A stretch of 64,000 bases of DNA, taken from Neomesorhizobium albiziae. Its GTDB lineage: Bacteria > Pseudomonadota > Alphaproteobacteria > Rhizobiales > Rhizobiaceae. The stretch lies in contig NZ_FOSL01000016.1 of NCBI RefSeq assembly GCF_900114255.1, forward strand, positions 59,749 to 123,748, read 5' to 3'. The position numbers and the translations under genes were made by a program. The notes beneath the pieces were generated by a model that ran no database searches, was not told where the DNA came from, and worked only from the letters and a program-made list of their open reading frames with translations. Shown one piece after another: positions 62,320 through 64,000 of this stretch; the first letter of the stretch is position 1, and the number at the start of each line of letters is the position of its first letter.

Positions 62320-63999
62320 CTAGAACAGCCCTTCGATCTGTCCTTTGCCGTTGAGGAAGATCTTTTCGGATGAGGGTGTTTTGGGCAGGCCTGGCATGGT
62401 CATCACCTCGCCGCAGATGACCACCACGAAGCCGGCGCCGGCCGACAGCCTGACCTCGCGCACCGGCACCGTGTGGCCGTTCGGCGCGCCCCTCAGGTTG
62501 GGGTCGGTCGAGAACGAATATTGCGTCTTGGCCATGCACACCGGCAGGTTGCCGTAGCCGGCCTGCTCCCACTGGTGCAGCTGGTCGCGCACGCTCTTGT
62601 CGGCGATCGCCTCGGAGCCGCGGTAGATGCGCTGCACGATGGTGTTGATCTTGTCGAACAGCTTCATCGAGTCGGGATAGAGCGGCGCGAACTGCGAGGC
62701 GCCCGATTCGGCCAGCGCCACGATTTTGTGGGCCAGCTCCTCGATGCCGGCCGAGCCCTTGGCCCAGTGCTGGCACAGGATCGCCTCCTCGCCCATCTCG
62801 GCGACATAGTCCTTCATCGCCTGGATCTCGGCCTCGGTGTCGGAATAAAAGTGGTTGATCGCCACCACCGCCGGCACCCCAAACTGGCGCACATTCTCGA
62901 TGTGGCGGCCAAGATTGGCGCAGCCCTTCACCACCGCCTCGACATTCTCCTTGGAAAGGTCTTCCTTCTTCACCCCGCCATTCATCTTCATGGCCCTGAC
63001 GGTGGCCACGATGACCGCCGCGGCAGGCTTCAGCCCGGCCTTGCGGCACTTGATGTCGAAGAACTTTTCGGCACCGAGGTCGGCGCCGAAGCCGGCCTCG
63101 GTGACGACATAGTCGGCAAGCTTCAGCGCCGTGGTGGTGGCCACCACCGAGTTGCAGCCATGCGCGATGTTGGCGAACGGGCCGCCATGCACGAAGGCCG
63201 GGTTGTTCTCCAGCGTCTGCACCAGGTTCGGCTGCATGGCGTCCTTCAAAAGCACCGCCATGGCGCCGTCGGCCTTGAGGTCGCGGGCATAGACCGCTGA
63301 TTTGTCGCGCCGGTAGGCCACGATGATGTCGCCCAGCCGCTTCTCCAGGTCCTTCAGGTCGGTGGCCAGGCACAGGATCGCCATCACTTCCGAGGCCACC
63401 GTGATGTCGAAGCCCGCCTCGCGCGGGAAGCCGTTGGCGACCCCGCCGAGCGAGGCGATGATCTCGCGCAGCGCCCGGTCGTTCATGTCCATGACGCGCC
63501 GCCACACCACGCGGCGGGTGTCGATGCCGAGCTCGTTGCCCCAGTAGATGTGGTTGTCGATCAGCGCCGACAGAAGGTTGTGGGCGGTGGTGATGGCGTG
63601 GAAGTCGCCGGTGAAGTGCAGGTTCATGTCCTCCATCGGCACCACCTGCGCATAGCCGCCGCCGGCGGCACCGCCCTTGACGCCGAAATTGGGTCCGAGC
63701 GAGGCCTCGCGGATGCACACCACCGCCTTCTTGCCGATGCGGTTCAGCCCGTCGCCAAGCCCGACCGTCGTCGTCGTCTTGCCCTCGCCGGCCGGCGTCG
63801 GGTTGATCGCCGTCACCAGGATCAGCTTGCCGTCCTTGCCGCCCTTCTTCGAGGCGATGAACTCCGCCGAAACCTTCGCCTTGTCGTGGCCATAAGGTAG
63901 AAGATGCTCCGTCGGAATGCCAAGCTTCGAACCAACCGCCTGGATCGCCTGCTTCTTGGCGCCGCGCGCTATCTCAATGTCGCTCTTAACGTCGGCCAT
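62320..63999 (-). CDS. fhs: Formate-tetrahydrofolate ligase
   Basis: 559 residues, complete, starting at the ATG at 63999. Key motifs: [23 protein letters not shown] (P-loop), [20 protein letters not shown], and [18 protein letters not shown]. It joins formate to tetrahydrofolate with ATP. In methylated-amine catabolism it connects folate-bound C1 units and formate, providing ATP when run backwards or serine/purine C1 when run forwards. It faces the mgs-gmaS-mgd operon across a shared terminator, and its promoter lies beyond the window. Confidence 0.96.
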   Translation of the reverse strand: MADVKSDIEIARGAKKQAIQAVGSKLGIPTEHLLPYGHDKAKVSAEFIASKKGGKDGKLILVTAINPTPAGEGKTTTTVGLGDGLNRIGKKAVVCIREASLGPNFGVKGGAAGGGYAQVVPMEDMNLHFTGDFHAITTAHNLLSALIDNHIYWGNELGIDTRRVVWRRVMDMNDRALREIIASLGGVANGFPREAGFDITVASEVMAILCLATDLKDLEKRLGDIIVAYRRDKSAVYARDLKADGAMAVLLKDAMQPNLVQTLENNPAFVHGGPFANIAHGCNSVVATTTALKLADYVVTEAGFGADLGAEKFFDIKCRKAGLKPAAAVIVATVRAMKMNGGVKKEDLSKENVEAVVKGCANLGRHIENVRQFGVPAVVAINHFYSDTEAEIQAMKDYVAEMGEEAILCQHWAKGSAGIEELAHKIVALAESGASQFAPLYPDSMKLFDKINTIVQRIYRGSEAIADKSVRDQLHQWEQAGYGNLPVCMAKTQYSFSTDPNLRGAPNGHTVPVREVRLSAGAGFVVVICGEVMTMPGLPKTPSSEKIFLNGKGQIEGLF

Positions 64000-64000
64000 G

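Noticed and set aside
62240..63718. 492-codon minus-strand frame overlapping fhs
   Set aside because: It is an alternative frame of fhs, glycine/arginine-rich; the fhs frame has all family motifs.

Overview
The window looks like a chromosomal segment of a GC-rich alphaproteobacterium of the order Hyphomicrobiales, most likely Mesorhizobium or a close relative. This rests on codon usage, the rhizobial-style nas, paa and polysaccharide loci, and a DUF995 protein. No rRNA, tRNA, CRISPR array, phage or insertion sequence was recognised. Most of the sequence is catabolic or assimilatory operons with their regulators.

Region 1 (1-8768) is nitrate assimilation: nasT (5' end cut off by the window edge), nasS, a nitrate/nitrite MFS transporter, nirB, nirD and the molybdopterin nitrate reductase. 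The 340-base gap after nasS holds an ordered control region: an NtrC-like box, a 15/16 match to the sigma-54 promoter, two hexaloop hairpins of the ANTAR-target type, and an intrinsic terminator. Transcription would therefore be gated by nitrogen status and then by nitrate through NasS/NasT antitermination.

Region 2 (8797-12289) is a small accessory block: an HxlR regulator divergent from a zinc/quinone-type dehydrogenase and a RidA protein, then a MOSC protein and a class-I glutamine amidotransferase on the other strand.

Region 3 (12400-28400) is phenylacetate degradation. paaJ-A-B-C-D-E, an extra PaaA/PaaC-family gene, paaZ and a hotdog thioesterase form one rightward operon. paaG, paaK and the TetR regulator paaR run leftward, and a FadB-like bifunctional gene runs rightward. 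Four copies of a TetR-type operator (core ACCGGTCGGT, with one A-T variant) sit upstream of an AraC gene, paaJ, paaR and the paaG/fadB gap, which outlines a local PaaR regulon. A truncated nitronate monooxygenase and a relic of a second paaK 3' end show past rearrangement.

Region 4 (28530-36904) is a surface polysaccharide locus. An AraC regulator resembling CuxR of Sinorhizobium meliloti is divergent from a UDP-glucuronate decarboxylase, a UDP-sugar 4-epimerase, a membrane GT2 synthase, UDP-glucose dehydrogenase, a GH26-like secreted protein and a DUF995 protein. The nucleotide-sugar enzymes together can make UDP-xylose and UDP-arabinose from UDP-glucose. Two inverted repeats lie in the control region.

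Region 5 (36905-44435) is mixed: a small lipoprotein, a TTG-start small protein, a VapC/Phd-type toxin-antitoxin pair, an FAH-family hydrolase, an Lrp regulator, a large APH-M23-aminotransferase gene split by an apparent one-base deletion, and an orphan amino-acid binding protein.

Region 6 (44447-63999) is a full trimethylamine-to-glutamate pathway: tdm, tmm, dmmDABC, mgsABC, gmaS, mgdABCD and fhs. In order, TMA is oxidised to TMAO, then TMAO to dimethylamine, dimethylamine to monomethylamine, monomethylamine to gamma-glutamylmethylamide, then N-methylglutamate, then glutamate plus a folate-bound C1 unit. Long terminators bound the block and its internal convergent pair. No dedicated regulator or transporter for the pathway was recognised inside it.
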